Notes: generated by a model not told the origin, from the letters alone. A stretch of 64,000 bases of DNA from Microcella pacifica (GCF_009371975.2 NZ_VIKT02000007.1:62001-126000); one strand, 5' to 3'; shown: positions 26,965 through 35,425, counted from the first letter of the stretch. Translations and numbers: made by a program.

Positions 26965-27858
26965 ATGACGCGCACGCCGGGAGCCCACGCGGGCTCCCCT
27001 CCGGCGGCGCGCCACCGGGCAGAGAAGCGCGAGCCGGGGTTTCGGGCGTCGTACCGGGCTCTCGGGGCCATCGCGCTCGAGGGCGCACGGGTCTCGGTCG
27101 CCGTGAGTGATCTCGCAACCGGCAGCAGCATCTTCGCCGTCGACGAGCGCATCGTGCTGCCGACCGCCTCCGTCGGCAAGATCTTGCTGCTCATCGAGGT
27201 GAGCGCACGGCTCACGGATCGCTCGGTCTCCGACTTCGCGATCGTCGACCGTGCCGATGGCGACGCGGTGGCCGACAGCGGCCTGTGGCGGCACCTGCAG
27301 GCGCTGGCCTTTCCGCTCGGTGATCTGGCGGCGCTCGTCGGGGCCACGAGCGACAACCTCGCGACGAACGTGCTGCTGCGCCAGATCGGACTGCCGGCGG
27401 TGCGCGCCCGGTCGGAAAAGCTCGGCCTCGCGCGCACAGCGCTACTTGATCGAGTGCGCGACGAGCGCGGCCCCGACCATGCTCCGCAGCTCTCGGTGGG
27501 GTCGACCGCCGAACTCGCGTGGCTCTTCCACGCCCTCGCCCACGGACACATCGTCGATGAGGAGACGAGCCAGCGCGTGCTCGGGTGGCTCTCGCTGAAT
27601 GGCGACCTCTCGCTCGTCGCGGGGTCCTTCGGACGAGACCCGCTGGCGCACCGAGGCGTCGAGCACAACACGTGGATGGTCAACAAGACCGGCACGGACG
27701 CCGGCGTGCGATCGGAAGCGGGCGTCCTGCGCGGCCCACGCGCCGGGGTCTCCTACGCGGTCTCCGTGCACTTCGAGGACACCGATCTGGGCCGACGGCT
27801 GCGCGTGATCGACGCCCTGCGCACGTTCGGGCTCGACCTGCTCGAGTTCGTGCACTGA
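26965..27858 (+). CDS. Class A beta-lactamase-fold serine hydrolase without signal peptide
   Basis: 297 aa. The three penicillin-recognising motifs have class A spacing: S69-V-G-K72, S129-D-N131 and K241-T-G243. The omega-loop motif ExxLN is absent; only a Glu at 167 in RDERGPDH is nearby. No signal peptide is present: the N-terminus is polar and Arg-rich, so the protein is probably cytoplasmic. Actinobacterial relatives are annotated as serine hydrolases of unknown substrate. Pairing with a cytoplasmic M13 peptidase suggests peptide or amide substrates; antibiotic resistance is unlikely without export. Confidence 0.83.
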   Translation: MTRTPGAHAGSPPAARHRAEKREPGFRASYRALGAIALEGARVSVAVSDLATGSSIFAVDERIVLPTASVGKILLLIEVSARLTDRSVSDFAIVDRADGDAVADSGLWRHLQALAFPLGDLAALVGATSDNLATNVLLRQIGLPAVRARSEKLGLARTALLDRVRDERGPDHAPQLSVGSTAELAWLFHALAHGHIVDEETSQRVLGWLSLNGDLSLVAGSFGRDPLAHRGVEHNTWMVNKTGTDAGVRSEAGVLRGPRAGVSYAVSVHFEDTDLGRRLRVIDALRTFGLDLLEFVH

Positions 27859-27988
27859 GGTTTCATCATGCCTCTCCCCAGTCCTGGGGTAGACAAGTCT
27901 GTTCAGATTGTCCCCCAAAGGGCGGACAGAGTAGTCTCCTATCGGCCTCGAACTGCGCCTACCCGACGTTGACGCAGGGTCGAGTCTG

Positions 27989-28016
27989 AACCCGAATACC
28001 CGAACCCGAATACCCG
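27989..28016. repeat. 2 x 14-bp tandem repeat AACCCGAATACCCG
   Basis: Two exact head-to-tail copies upstream of the large secreted protein. The internal half-repeat CCCGAA/TACCCGAA gives four CCCGA steps, suggesting a protein-binding array or slippage product. Confidence 0.7.
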
Positions 28017-28123
28017 AAGCCGACCGTTCGCGTCGGCGCCCACGATCTCCCCGGATCCCGGCGCCCCTGTCGAGAGCGGTCGGAACCCGAAGCACCCTGC
28101 GCTGCGCACCCCCGCGGCGTGAG

Positions 28124-28142
28124 GCTCCAACCCCCCAGGAGC
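28124..28142 (+). promoter_or_regulatory. Hairpin masking the Shine-Dalgarno of the first LAXTG gene
   Basis: GCTCC (28124-28128) can pair with GGAGC (28138-28142), which contains the AGGAG ribosome site of the gene starting at 28151. The loop is 9 nt. The same design stands before the second LAXTG gene (31823-31843). Confidence 0.5.
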
Positions 28143-28150
28143 GCACCACC

Positions 28151-31100
28151 ATGTCTCGTAAAGCAACCCGTCGTGCCGAACGCGCCACTTCTCTGCGTCG
28201 GCGCATCCTCGCCGGAGCCACCACGGTCATCGTCGGCCTCGGCCTCGCCGTGGGCGGCGTCACGCCCGCGATGGCCACACCGCCGAGCGCCTCGTTGCCC
28301 TCGCCCGAGTCGGGCACCCCGACGGGACAGACGACTTACCAGCAGGGCGGTCTGGTGTGCGACTCGAGCCTCATCGGCTTCACGAAGCCAGGGGAGCTCG
28401 ACAGCCCCAACCTCGACAGCGACGGCACCTACACGGCGACCTGGGGCTCACTCACGTGGGACGCCGACACCCGCACTGTCTCCTGGACCGTCGACGACGG
28501 CTGGGATGTCGACGTGTGCGTCAAGGGCGGCACGTACCTCACAACGATCGACACGAGCGAATTTGACGGCTCGAGCTATGTGCACACATACGCGGGGCTC
28601 TCGCACGCGGGCTTCCGCGCGACCCAGCTGCCCGACGAGCCCGAGATGATCGTCGACTGCGTCGAGATCAGCTACGAGACCGGTCGCCCGCTGAATGGCG
28701 CAGACCACATCAACGTCGACGTCGTGTACAACGGCGTGCGCGGTCAGATCAACCTCGAGATCAACGAGAACCAGGCGCAGGACCCGACGAGCACATCCGG
28801 ATTCCACGCCTTCCTCAAGTTCGCCGACACCTTCGGCATCGACGATGTCAAGGTGCCGATCTCGCAGGAGGAGCTCGACTCGGGTGTTCTGCGATTCGAG
28901 TACGGGCAGTACTTCACCGGCACCTGGACGATCGAGTGGGTGCAGTTCAACAGCACCTACTTCAACCAGGATCGCAACGAGCTCGAGTTCGTCACGTGCG
29001 GCGATCTGCCCACCGAGGAGCTCGTCGTGCCCACGGCCTCCATGCAGCAGATCACCTGCGACACGGATGGGTCATACACGCTCGGCGACGTCGAGGGCGT
29101 CGTCTGGTTCGTCTCGATCGACGGCGGAGAGTTCACGCAGACCTCTCACGGCACCTACCCCGTGACGAGCGCGCAGACCGTCGAGGTGCGCGCTGAAACC
29201 GCGAGCGACGACTACGGCTTCGCCGCGGAGACTCAGACCGAATGGACGTTCGGGTTCCTGGAACCCACGGACTGCCCGCCGCCGCCGGAGTGCATCCCCG
29301 ACGAGTACATCTCGTACACCTACGACGCGAGCACCAACTCGGGCGTCGTCACCGTCACCCAGCCCGCGGGTGACGACTACACCGACCAGCTGTGCGCACC
29401 GCTCTACGTGACCGCAGCCGTGTGGGCCTTCAACAGCCCCACGTCCTTGTGGACGCAGACCCTCGTGGACTCCGAGGAGATCAACGACGGCGTCGCGATC
29501 ACGGAGGTCGGCGAGTACGAGTACGGCATTCCGGTCGAGTGCGGCCAGGGCGACATCTACGCTTCGCGCACCGCCTTCCCCAACCCCTCCCCGCTGCTCA
29601 ACGGGCCCAACCAGCCTGCCTGGCCCGAGGGCGTAACGCCGTGGGACTTCCAGGAGCGCTTCCTGCACAACATGGGCTTCGACGGCCCGAACCCGACCTA
29701 CACCTACACCGACCCCGGGTGCAACGCTGAGACTCCGATCGAGCCGACCGTGAGCTACATCGTGGAGTGCGGCACCTACGGTTCGATCTCTCTGCCTGAC
29801 GACAACCCCTACGTCTCGTACACCGTCCGCAATGCGGCTGGCGACATCGTCGACGTCGGGGATGCTCGCGAGGGCGAGTTCACCGTCACCGCCCACGCCT
29901 CCTTCCCCTACGTGTTGAAGGACTACCCCGAGGGCGGCTGGACCTACGACCTCGGCGAGTACGTCGAGTGCCCCGTGACCCCGACGGCCACGCCGACTCC
30001 TGAGACGTGCCTCGACGGCAACGGCACGATCACCTTCGGAGATGTCGACGGCATCGCGAGCTACTCCGTCGAGGGCATCGAGGGCACCTTCGCTCCCGGC
30101 GCGACACTCACGGGCCTCTCGGCCGACACCTACACGGTGAGCGCTGTCGCCGAAGACGGCCTCCAGCTCGCCACCGACTCCTCACCGTTCGACGTCGAGG
30201 TCACGTCCTCGATCGAGAACTGCGGCGTCGCGACGGCATCGGTCACACTGCCGGACCCCGACTGCGAGTTGGGTCAGTCGTGGGATGACGCGCAGCTGTC
30301 TGCGCAGAACGCCTCGTTCGGCACCGTGAGCGTGAACGACGACCTGTACGTCATCGTCGCCACGGCGGCCGACGGCTACCTGTTCGGCGACGGCAGCAAG
30401 ACGAAGACCTTCTCGATCTCGCTGCTGCCCGCCGACGAGACGCAGTGCGCAGAGGCCACCGCGGCAGTCGCCACCACCGACCCCTCCTGCTTCAGCGGGG
30501 CGCTCCTGGACGAGTCTGGCTTCTCGGTCTCCGATGGAGTCACCTGGTCGATCATCGACGACGGCGAGACGAGCGGCTCGTACGAAGTGCTGTTCACCGC
30601 ACCGGAGGGCAGCCGGTTCAGCAACGGCGAGTCGACCCTGACCGCAACGGGTGACCTGGCTCCGGCGCTCGGCGAGGAGGACTGCGTCCTGCCCGTCACG
30701 AACGCCTTCCTGGCCTTCACGGACGCCACCTGCCTCGACCCGCAGGCTCTGAATGTCGACGGCTTCCTGTTCGACACCGAGCTCGCGTCCCTCGACGAGA
30801 CGACCGTGGAGGAGAACGGTGACTACACCGTCGTCTTCACGGCGATCGGAGCGAACACGACGTTCGATCAGAGCCCCGACGTGGACGTCGAGGGCCGCGA
30901 GGTGTCGACGGACGGCAAGACGCTGACCTTCACGGGCACGCTCGACGGTCCCAACGAGGAGCTGTGCGAGCAACTGCCCGTCATCGACCCGTTAGAGTAC
31001 GTCGACACCTGCCTCACGGCGACCTACACGCTCTACTTCGTCGAGGGCCTCACCTACTGGGTGACGGTCAACGACGACGAGCCCTTCGAGGTCGTCTTCG

Positions 31101-31678
31101 GCGAGAACGAGGTGTCGAAGACGTTCGCCGCGAACCCGGGTGACTACGTGCTCGCGACGCCCGTCGCCAACCCGGGATACGTGCTGGACCCCAACCAGCC
31201 TGCGCCGCTCGACCGCACCTTCAACACCTACCCGGACGGTTGTCAGCTGCCCGAGCTCGCCAACTGGCCGGCAAGCGCGACGGCGACCGACGAGGTCTGC
31301 ACGCCCTTCGGCGTGACGAGCGGATCGATCACCGTGCAGTTCTCGACCGGTCCGGAGGAGAACCCGAACCCGGTGCGGTACTACCTCGCCTACGGCACGG
31401 ACGATGAGCAGGAACTCACCGCGGAGACCACCACACTGCCCGACGGTGACTACGTCGTGACAGCCGTGCTCACCGATCCGGAGGACAGCCTCAACGACTC
31501 CGGCAGCGACCCCGTGAGCTTCCCCCTCACGATCGGGGCCGCTGACGAGAGCGACTGCGACCTGCCGACGCTCGCGATCACCGGGGCGAGCAACGCCGTG
31601 ACCGGAGTCGGTATCGGCGCGGTCATCATCATCCTCGCGGGGCTCGGCTTCGTGCTTCGACGCCAGCTCGTGGAATAG
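28151..31678 (+). CDS. Large secreted cell-wall protein with LAXTG sortase anchor
   Basis: 1175 aa. Signal peptide: Arg-rich n-region, hydrophobic core (about 20-36), cleavage near PAMA-TPPS. An N-terminal domain (about 55-155) has WGSLTW, DVCVKGG and LSHAGFR, shared with the next protein. A mosaic of Ig-like beta modules with paired cysteines follows, with a Pro/Thr spacer (TPTATPTPE) near 615-625. Near the C-terminus is one NWPAS-type repeat (DNA 31262-31560) like those in the next gene. It ends with LAITG (1141-1145), a hydrophobic helix and RRQ, a class E sortase signal. The protein is very acidic. Likely an adhesin or surface-layer-like protein; the function is not known. Confidence 0.88.
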   Translation: MSRKATRRAERATSLRRRILAGATTVIVGLGLAVGGVTPAMATPPSASLPSPESGTPTGQTTYQQGGLVCDSSLIGFTKPGELDSPNLDSDGTYTATWGSLTWDADTRTVSWTVDDGWDVDVCVKGGTYLTTIDTSEFDGSSYVHTYAGLSHAGFRATQLPDEPEMIVDCVEISYETGRPLNGADHINVDVVYNGVRGQINLEINENQAQDPTSTSGFHAFLKFADTFGIDDVKVPISQEELDSGVLRFEYGQYFTGTWTIEWVQFNSTYFNQDRNELEFVTCGDLPTEELVVPTASMQQITCDTDGSYTLGDVEGVVWFVSIDGGEFTQTSHGTYPVTSAQTVEVRAETASDDYGFAAETQTEWTFGFLEPTDCPPPPECIPDEYISYTYDASTNSGVVTVTQPAGDDYTDQLCAPLYVTAAVWAFNSPTSLWTQTLVDSEEINDGVAITEVGEYEYGIPVECGQGDIYASRTAFPNPSPLLNGPNQPAWPEGVTPWDFQERFLHNMGFDGPNPTYTYTDPGCNAETPIEPTVSYIVECGTYGSISLPDDNPYVSYTVRNAAGDIVDVGDAREGEFTVTAHASFPYVLKDYPEGGWTYDLGEYVECPVTPTATPTPETCLDGNGTITFGDVDGIASYSVEGIEGTFAPGATLTGLSADTYTVSAVAEDGLQLATDSSPFDVEVTSSIENCGVATASVTLPDPDCELGQSWDDAQLSAQNASFGTVSVNDDLYVIVATAADGYLFGDGSKTKTFSISLLPADETQCAEATAAVATTDPSCFSGALLDESGFSVSDGVTWSIIDDGETSGSYEVLFTAPEGSRFSNGESTLTATGDLAPALGEEDCVLPVTNAFLAFTDATCLDPQALNVDGFLFDTELASLDETTVEENGDYTVVFTAIGANTTFDQSPDVDVEGREVSTDGKTLTFTGTLDGPNEELCEQLPVIDPLEYVDTCLTATYTLYFVEGLTYWVTVNDDEPFEVVFGENEVSKTFAANPGDYVLATPVANPGYVLDPNQPAPLDRTFNTYPDGCQLPELANWPASATATDEVCTPFGVTSGSITVQFSTGPEENPNPVRYYLAYGTDDEQELTAETTTLPDGDYVVTAVLTDPEDSLNDSGSDPVSFPLTIGAADESDCDLPTLAITGASNAVTGVGIGAVIIILAGLGFVLRRQLVE

Positions 31679-31737
31679 CGCCGCGACCACAGCGCAGCCC
31701 GGCGTGCCGGACCGACCCGAAAACGGCCTGTCGCGCC

Positions 31738-31752
31738 GGGGTGCATCACCCC
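31738..31752 (+). terminator. Hairpin after the first LAXTG gene
   Basis: GGGGTG-CAT-CACCCC, perfect 6-bp stem with 3-nt loop, 60 bp after the stop. No T-run follows, so it may be a weak terminator or processing site between the two paralogues. CCGGC-GT-GCCGG (31699-31710) is a second small dyad. Confidence 0.4.
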
Positions 31753-31822
31753 ACAACTGAAAACAGCAACAACGCAACGGCACCACCCACCCGAACCTCA
31801 CACGCCGTACCCGACGCGCGAG

Positions 31823-31843
31823 GCTCCTTCACCCATCAGGAGC
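31823..31843 (+). promoter_or_regulatory. Hairpin masking the Shine-Dalgarno of the second LAXTG gene
   Basis: GCTCCT (31823-31828) is exactly complementary to AGGAGC (31838-31843), which contains the ribosome site 8 nt before the ATG at 31851. Loop 9 nt, the same as in the paralogue's leader; both leaders share GAGGCTCC. Confidence 0.55.
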
Positions 31844-31850
31844 ATCAATC

Positions 31851-33635
31851 ATGAGAACTCGACAGCGGATCCTCGCCGCTGCGACGGTTGCGGTCGTCGC
31901 CATCGGCATGAGCCTCGGCGGCGCTGGTGTCGCCTTCGCCGACCACGGAGGCCCCAACGGCGAGACGCCCACTCCCATCGCGGGCGTGACGCTCACCGAT
32001 CAGAACGGCCTCACCTGCGACGGTGCTGGTTATCAGAAGCCCGCCGCGATGGACGCCTCGACGGGTGTCTACGCGGCAGACTGGGGCAGCGTCTCATGGA
32101 ACGGGGCAAGCTTCAGCTGGACCCTCGTCGCCGGCTACGACATCGACTTCTGCGTGAAGGGCGCGAGCTGGGTCGCTGGCATCGACTCGTCCGCCTTCAC
32201 GGGAACGACGTACGACTTCACGGCGCAGACCGGTCACGGCATCTCGCACACGGGCTTCCGCATCGTGTCCACTCCTCAGCCGGAGCAGGTCACGCCGACG
32301 GCGTTCGCGACGCAGTACAGCTGCGTCGACAACGCCGTGTCGGGCGGATACATCACGGTCGACCTGAGCGTGCCGGGCGTCACCTACTCGATCGAAGACG
32401 GGTCAGGCAACCCCGTGGCGTTCGACGGGACGACCGGCCGTACCGCGGCCCTTCCCGCTGGCGACTACTCGGTGGCCGGGGTCGACGCGAATGCTGATGA
32501 TCTGTACACCGCGACCCCGCTCGATCAGAGCCTGACGATCGACGAGTTCACGGAAGACTGCACCGAGTTGCCGACCTTCCCGAACTGGCCCGCGTCGGTG
32601 ACGGTGGTCGACGAGTCGTGCGTCGACTACACGGTGATCGATGGCACGATCGACGTGGTGTTCCCTGAGGGCTCGGAGGAGAACCCGAACCCGATCCGGT
32701 ACTTCATCGACTACGAGGGTGAGAACGAGCAGGAGCTCACCGAGGAGTCGACCGTGGTGCCGGCGGGCGACTACGTCGTGACGGCCGTCGTGACCGATCC
32801 CAACGACAGCGTGAACGACAGCGGCACGTCGGCGGAGTTCCCGGTCACCGTGCAGGGCGTCGATGCCGACGCGTGCACCGAGCTGCCGACGTATCCGAAC
32901 TGGCCCGCGTCGGTGACGGTGACCGACGAGGCGTGCGTGCAGTTCACGGTGACCGATGGTGCGATCAACGTGGTGTTCCCTGAGGGCTCGGAGGAGAACC
33001 CGAACCCGATCCGGTACTTCATCGACTACGAGGGTGAGAACGAGCAGGAGCTCACCGAGGAGTCGACCGTGGTGCCGGCGGGCGACTACGTCGTGACGGC
33101 CGTCGTGACCGATCCCAACGACAGCGTGAACGACAGCGGCACGTCGGCGGAGTTCCCGGTCACCGTGCAGGGCGTCGACGCCGAGGAGTGCGACATCGAG
33201 TTCCCGACCTTCCCGAACTGGCCCGCCTCGGTGTCGACCACCGACGAGGTCTGCGGACCCTTCGACGTTGTGAGCGGCTCGATCACGGTCACCTTCCCGA
33301 CCGGCTCGCTCGAGAACCCCACGCCGGTGCGCTACTTCATCGACTACGAGGGTGCGGACGAGCAGGAGCTCACTGAGGAGACGACGCAGGTTGCTGCTGG
33401 CAGCTATGTCGTGACCGCAGTGGTGACCGACCCGAACGACAGCGTCAACGACAGCGGAACGAGCGACGAATTCACGGTCGTCGTGGCCGGTCAAGACGCC
33501 GACGAGTGCGGTGAGCTCGAGACGCTGGCCTACACGGGGGCGAGCGACCTCACCGGTGCATTCGGTCTCGCGGCTCTGCTCATCACCCTCACCGGCATGG
33601 GCATGGTCGTCGCCCGCCGCCGCGCGGAGGTTTAG
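31851..33635 (+). CDS. Repeat-containing cell-wall protein with LAXTG sortase anchor
   Basis: 594 aa, paralogue of the preceding protein. Signal peptide (RQRILAAATVAVVAIGMSLGG core, cleavage near AFA-DHGG). N-terminal domain with WGSVSW, DFCVKGA and ISHTGFR. Three tandem repeats of about 105 residues begin at NWPAS (DNA 32583, 32898, 33216), each with NPxPxRYFIDYEG, EQELTEE and a GxYVVTAVVTDPNDS block and two Cys that could form a disulfide. Ends LAYTG (559-563), hydrophobic helix, RRR: class E sortase anchor. Repeats 1 and 2 contain 211 bp identical at DNA level, a recent duplication or conversion. Likely a surface stalk protein; the function is unknown. Confidence 0.88.
   Translation: MRTRQRILAAATVAVVAIGMSLGGAGVAFADHGGPNGETPTPIAGVTLTDQNGLTCDGAGYQKPAAMDASTGVYAADWGSVSWNGASFSWTLVAGYDIDFCVKGASWVAGIDSSAFTGTTYDFTAQTGHGISHTGFRIVSTPQPEQVTPTAFATQYSCVDNAVSGGYITVDLSVPGVTYSIEDGSGNPVAFDGTTGRTAALPAGDYSVAGVDANADDLYTATPLDQSLTIDEFTEDCTELPTFPNWPASVTVVDESCVDYTVIDGTIDVVFPEGSEENPNPIRYFIDYEGENEQELTEESTVVPAGDYVVTAVVTDPNDSVNDSGTSAEFPVTVQGVDADACTELPTYPNWPASVTVTDEACVQFTVTDGAINVVFPEGSEENPNPIRYFIDYEGENEQELTEESTVVPAGDYVVTAVVTDPNDSVNDSGTSAEFPVTVQGVDAEECDIEFPTFPNWPASVSTTDEVCGPFDVVSGSITVTFPTGSLENPTPVRYFIDYEGADEQELTEETTQVAAGSYVVTAVVTDPNDSVNDSGTSDEFTVVVAGQDADECGELETLAYTGASDLTGAFGLAALLITLTGMGMVVARRRAEV
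32653..32863 (+). repeat. 211-bp exact direct repeat, copy 1
   Basis: Identical base for base to 32968-33178 (offset 315 bp, 105 codons), inside the second LAXTG gene. No synonymous change has accumulated. Confidence 0.93.
32968..33178 (+). repeat. 211-bp exact direct repeat, copy 2
   Basis: Second copy of 32653-32863. In-frame recombination between the copies would add or remove exactly 105 residues. Confidence 0.93.
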
Positions 33636-33670
33636 GAACAGCACCGAGCAGTCACTGACGCACTGCACCG

Positions 33671-33708
33671 CGAACCGGGTGCCGCCCTCCAAGGCGACAC
33701 CCGGTTCG
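33671..33708 (+). terminator. Terminator-like hairpin after the second LAXTG gene
   Basis: CGAACCGGGTG (33671-33681) pairs perfectly with CACCCGGTTCG (33698-33708), and inside it CGCC pairs with GGCG. No U-tract follows, as is common in high-GC actinobacteria. The hexamer CACGCT of the next gene lies just 7 bp further. Confidence 0.65.
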
Positions 33709-33726
33709 TGCTGTCACGCTGGACGC

Positions 33727-34134
33727 ATGATCAGCACCGGACTCGCCAGAAGGCTGCGCGACGCGGGGCTATCGTGGGCGCCGCGGTCTGGTGACCGGTT
33801 CCACATCTATCGGCACGAGCTCGACGCCGAGGTCTTCACGGTGAGCGAGCTCACGATCGAGGCGCACGAGTACCCCTCCGGCACCGTGCTCAGCTTCAAC
33901 GGCACGACCGAGTGGGCGCTCGACTCGGTCGATCTCGGCGACACCCTGTGGCTGCCTCACGAGGACCAGCTGCGCGACCTGCTGCGCCGTTCCTTCCGAT
34001 CGCTCGAGGCCGTCGACGACGGCTACCGCGTCACCATCGAGCTCGACGGCCACCTCTCCCGTTTCGAGAGCGTCTCAGCGCCCGAGGCCTACGGCCTCGC
34101 CCTGCTCGCCCTCCTCGAAGGGCTGCGCACCTGA
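33727..34134 (+). CDS. Conserved hypothetical protein, convergent with hemA
   Basis: 135 aa, soluble alpha/beta protein. I recall similar actinobacterial proteins, often mislabelled pilus assembly CpaE, but no function is established. Conserved-looking stretches are FNGTTEWALDSV and LWLPHEDQLRDLL. The ATG at 33727 has no Shine-Dalgarno; CACGCT lies exactly 6 nt upstream, near the leaderless pattern. Its last 60 bp overlap the 3' end of hemA on the other strand, so both genes constrain that DNA. Confidence 0.75.
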   Translation: MISTGLARRLRDAGLSWAPRSGDRFHIYRHELDAEVFTVSELTIEAHEYPSGTVLSFNGTTEWALDSVDLGDTLWLPHEDQLRDLLRRSFRSLEAVDDGYRVTIELDGHLSRFESVSAPEAYGLALLALLEGLRT

Positions 34135-35370
34135 CAGCGGCGTCGCCCTCGAGCCTCGCGAGGCGCCGACCTCGAGGCCGAAGAGCGTCTCGACTGCCCC
34201 GGCGACGGCCTCGGCCCGGCCCGCGGCGGCATGACGCCGCGCCATGACCGACGGCGTGTGGAGGAAGACGCTCGTGAGGTGGCGCAGGGCCTCCTCGACC
34301 CTGCCGTCATCGTCGCCGCGCGAGCGCGCCCGAGTGATCTCGCCGTCGACGAGGTCGAGCACGTGCTGACGCAGAGCCACGACGGCCGGTTCGACGGCGG
34401 CGTCGGAGACGAACGAGTGCGCGGCGGCATCGACGACGCTGCGAGCATCCTCTTCGGCCGACCAGTGCACGAGCGGCGCATGCAGACGGATCGTCTCGAG
34501 GTCGAGAAGCGTCACGCCGTCGCGCTCGCCGACCGTCGCGTCGACATTGCGCGGCAGGCCGAGGTCGACGATGAAGCACCGAGCATCTGCCGGCACGTCG
34601 TCCGCGCCGATCGACAGGCGCGTCGTGCAGGTCACCACGACATCGGCCCAGATGAGGGATGCGGCCAGGTCGTTCGTCGGGTCGGTGGCCGTGCGGCTGG
34701 CGAAAACCTGCGCGCGGCCGCTCGGCGAGTACACGCGGATGCGGTCGGCGCCGCGCTCCCGCAGGGCGGCAATGGTCGTCGCGGCGTACTGACCCGTGCC
34801 GACGAGCAGCACGTTGACCCCGCCCCAGTCGGCAAGGCGGCTTCCCACGAGATCGAGCGCGAGCCTCGCGAGAGAGCGCCCGGTACGGCTCGCATCACCC
34901 TTGGCCCGCGCCGCTCGTGCGGTGCGGGTCGCCTCCTGGAAGGCGCGGTCGAGGGTGGGAGTGGTCGTGCCGGCCTCGCGCGCGACCTGCACCGAGCGCT
35001 TCACCTGCCCGGCGATCTCCTCCTCGCCGACGGCGACCGACTCGAGACCGGCAGCGACCGAGAAGAGATGGTGCACGGCGCCGGCGCCCTCGAGCAGCTC
35101 GGCGTTCTGCGTGACCGCCGCCTCGTCGACGCCCGCGAGCGACTCGAGCGCCTCCACCACCGAGCGCTGCGCGAGCTCGCGCGCGAGAAGGTCGGGCGCG
35201 TCCACATCGAGGTAGACCTCGAGCCGATTGCACGTCGCGATCGAGACGGCGCCGCGGATCGCGGCGTGCGCATCGTGCACTGATCGAGAGAGGTCGGCGG
35301 CGTCGACCGCGAGTCGTTCGAGGAGCTCGAACGACGTGTTGCGGTGGTGAGCGGTGATGCAGAGGAGCAC
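34075..35370 (-). CDS. hemA: Glutamyl-tRNA reductase
   Basis: First committed step of C5 heme synthesis: NADPH reduces glutamyl-tRNA to glutamate-1-semialdehyde, which HemL uses. 431 aa. The catalytic Cys is C47 in ATCNRLEVY. Other family stretches are HHLFSVAAGLES, GEEEIAGQVK and the NADPH-binding LLVGTGQYAATTIAAL. GTG start at 35370 with TAGGAT 8 nt upstream, divergent from the hemE operon. The 3' end overlaps the convergent hypothetical gene by 60 bp. Confidence 0.95.
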   Translation of the reverse strand: MLLCITAHHRNTSFELLERLAVDAADLSRSVHDAHAAIRGAVSIATCNRLEVYLDVDAPDLLARELAQRSVVEALESLAGVDEAAVTQNAELLEGAGAVHHLFSVAAGLESVAVGEEEIAGQVKRSVQVAREAGTTTPTLDRAFQEATRTARAARAKGDASRTGRSLARLALDLVGSRLADWGGVNVLLVGTGQYAATTIAALRERGADRIRVYSPSGRAQVFASRTATDPTNDLAASLIWADVVVTCTTRLSIGADDVPADARCFIVDLGLPRNVDATVGERDGVTLLDLETIRLHAPLVHWSAEEDARSVVDAAAHSFVSDAAVEPAVVALRQHVLDLVDGEITRARSRGDDDGRVEEALRHLTSVFLHTPSVMARRHAAAGRAEAVAGAVETLFGLEVGASRGSRATPLSGAQPFEEGEQGEAVGLGR

Positions 35371-35410
35371 GAGAAATCATCCTACGGCGCGCGATCCGGT
35401 GAAGCCTGAC

Positions 35411-35425
35411 CTCCCCCGGGGGGTA
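35411..35425. promoter_or_regulatory. G/C-tract dyad in the hemA-hemE divergent gap
   Basis: CTCCCC-CGG-GGGGTA has the same 6-3-6 layout as the copper operator at 8284-8298 with two left-arm mismatches. It lies in the 112-bp region between hemA and hemE. It could be a metal-responsive operator or simply a G/C run. Confidence 0.3.

Larger units (their letters stand above)
27859..28150. other. 292-bp intergenic region before the first LAXTG gene
   Basis: Gap with no ORF of interest. It holds an imperfect CCCCAGTCCTGGGG dyad near 27876-27889, the 2 x 14-bp tandem repeat at 27989-28016 and the start-site hairpin at 28124-28142. The promoter is not identifiable by eye. Confidence 0.6.

Noticed and set aside
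26965-27858. Beta-lactam resistance gene
   Set aside because: No signal peptide and no ExxLN motif; a cytoplasmic location would not protect the cell wall enzymes.
28060-28110. Riboswitch before the LAXTG genes
   Set aside because: No conserved aptamer pattern is visible; only the short start-site hairpin is supported.
31262-31560. Gene fusion or frameshift joining the two LAXTG genes
   Set aside because: The upstream gene has its own complete anchor and stop, and the downstream gene its own signal peptide and ribosome site; the shared repeat reflects paralogy.
32583-33515. CRISPR or satellite array
   Set aside because: The repeats are in-frame protein modules of 105 codons with no spacers.
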